The notes below the pieces were generated by a model that was not told the DNA's origin, did not search any database, and worked only from the letters and a program-made list of their open reading frames with translations. A stretch of 5,387 bases of DNA from Clostridia bacterium (lineage in GTDB: Bacteria; Bacillota; Clostridia; Oscillospirales; Butyricicoccaceae), in NCBI GenBank assembly GCA_017560175.1, contig JAFYOK010000228.1:1-5387 (forward strand), in the 5' to 3' direction. Positions 5,121 to 5,387 of this stretch are shown here, piece after piece. A program made the position numbers and the translations under genes. Numbering within the stretch: the stretch's first letter is position 1; the number at the start of each line of letters is the position of its first letter.

Positions 5121-5215
5121 TGTAGGGGCCGATGACCACATCGGCCCGTGATTTCCCATAGGCACGAATACATAGATTTGTGCGGCACGGGACGCAGTGG
5201 TCTGCGTCCCCTACA
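5121..5215. repeat. 95-bp palindromic element: two inverted 30-nt hairpin units around a central hairpin
   Basis: The ends are inverted: TGTAGGGG (5121-5128) and CCCCTACA (5208-5215). The left unit folds GGGCCGATG (5126-5134) with CATCGGCCC (5139-5147), loop ACCA, then GTG. The right unit, in reverse orientation, folds GGGACGCAG (5189-5197) with CTGCGTCCC (5202-5210), loop TGGT, which is ACCA on the other strand, and CAC before it. Between them GCACGAAT (5162-5169) pairs with ATTTGTGC (5176-5183), one G-T wobble, loop ACATAG. The two outer units share 24 of 30 bases, and all three stem differences are compensated. It encodes no protein I would believe and has the form of a small non-autonomous or REP/BIME-like repeat. 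Confidence 0.75.
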
Positions 5216-5265
5216 TTCATCCGACATAAGACCTCCGCTCCTCGGTCAACAAATCGCAAAAGGCA

Positions 5266-5294
5266 TAGACAAACATCTCAAAAAGAAGTATAAT
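5266..5294 (+). promoter_or_regulatory. Near-consensus sigma-A-type promoter, downstream gene outside window
   Basis: TAGACA (5266-5271, 5 of 6) and a perfect TATAAT (5289-5294) are separated by 17 bases, with an A-rich spacer and upstream region. Transcription would start near 5301, running out of the window to the right. Confidence 0.8.
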
Positions 5295-5306
5295 ATCAGT
5301 AATAAT

Positions 5307-5362
5307 GTGCTTTCTGCGCGAAAGCACTCGGAAAGCGTCATTTTCCCAAAAGGCGCATTTCC
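5307..5362 (+). other. Structured leader or start of an RNA gene after the 5266 promoter
   Basis: Two hairpins follow the predicted start immediately. GTGCTTTC (5307-5314) pairs perfectly with GAAAGCAC (5320-5327), loop TGCGC. GGAAAGCG (5330-5337) pairs with CGC-A-TTTCC (5354-5362) with one bulged A. No T run follows, so they are not terminators. An ATG at 5305 opens a frame of 27 codons to the window edge without a stop, but it has no ribosome site and lies only about 10 bases from the -10 box, so I do not call it a gene. It may be a 5' leader, the beginning of a small RNA, or an rRNA-operon leader. Confidence 0.4.
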
Positions 5363-5387
5363 CTCTGACCCGCGCTTTGTCCGGCAG

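Noticed and set aside
4919..5227. Minus-strand open frames of about 100 codons in the repeat region
   Set aside because: They are made mostly of palindromic repeat sequence, lack proper ribosome sites and have no recognisable domain.
4935..5230. CRISPR array
   Set aside because: The repeats are inverted hairpin units with different stems and there are no regularly spaced identical direct repeats or cas genes.
5305..5387. ATG-started frame open to the right edge
   Set aside because: It has no ribosome site and its ATG lies about 10 bases after the -10 box, within the predicted hairpin region. It is too short to judge.

Overview
The window looks like a chromosomal segment from a Gram-positive gut-type Clostridia, most likely Oscillospiraceae/Ruminococcaceae (the Faecalibacterium, Subdoligranulum and Gemmiger neighbourhood). 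The reasons are the rpsF-ssb-rpsR gene order, strong AGGAGG-type Shine-Dalgarno sites, clean sigma-A promoters (TTGACT-17-TATTAT type), moderate GC with C-ending codons, a YczE-like membrane protein, a lipoprotein with a MCGC lipobox, and GC-rich palindromic intergenic repeats. The genus is inference.

Layout, left to right. (1) 1-1173: the 3' part of an ABC-F ATPase gene cut by the window edge, followed after 3 bases by a TTG-started UPF0213-type GIY-YIG gene (1177-1434). That gene's last codons lie inside a rho-independent terminator. (2) A promoter at 1470-1498 drives a YczE-like membrane protein gene (1536-2210), which ends in its own terminator. (3) A promoter at 2256-2284 drives a TTG-started, membrane-anchored cyclophilin-type peptidyl-prolyl isomerase (2316-2939), also with its own terminator. 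(4) A strong promoter at 3043-3071 and a short leader with a hairpin precede the conserved operon rpsF (3140-3430), ssb (3455-3904), rpsR (3938-4204). It ends in a perfect GAAA-loop terminator that also suits the convergent gene. (5) On the minus strand, 4272-4904 encodes a small lipoprotein of unknown function. (6) 4935-5230 has no credible gene and holds palindromic repeats, including two inverted 30-nt hairpin units whose stems differ by three fully compensated base pairs. (7) 5266-5294 is a near-consensus plus-strand promoter, followed at once by two hairpins; its product lies beyond the window.

Functionally this is mainly housekeeping: translation (S6, S18, ABC-F), replication and repair (SSB, possibly the GIY-YIG protein), and envelope functions (PPIase, YczE-like protein, lipoprotein). 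I see no defence system, phage, transposase or CRISPR array. The least explained parts are the repeat-rich 4935-5230 interval, the unidentified structured transcript at the right edge, and the lipoprotein.
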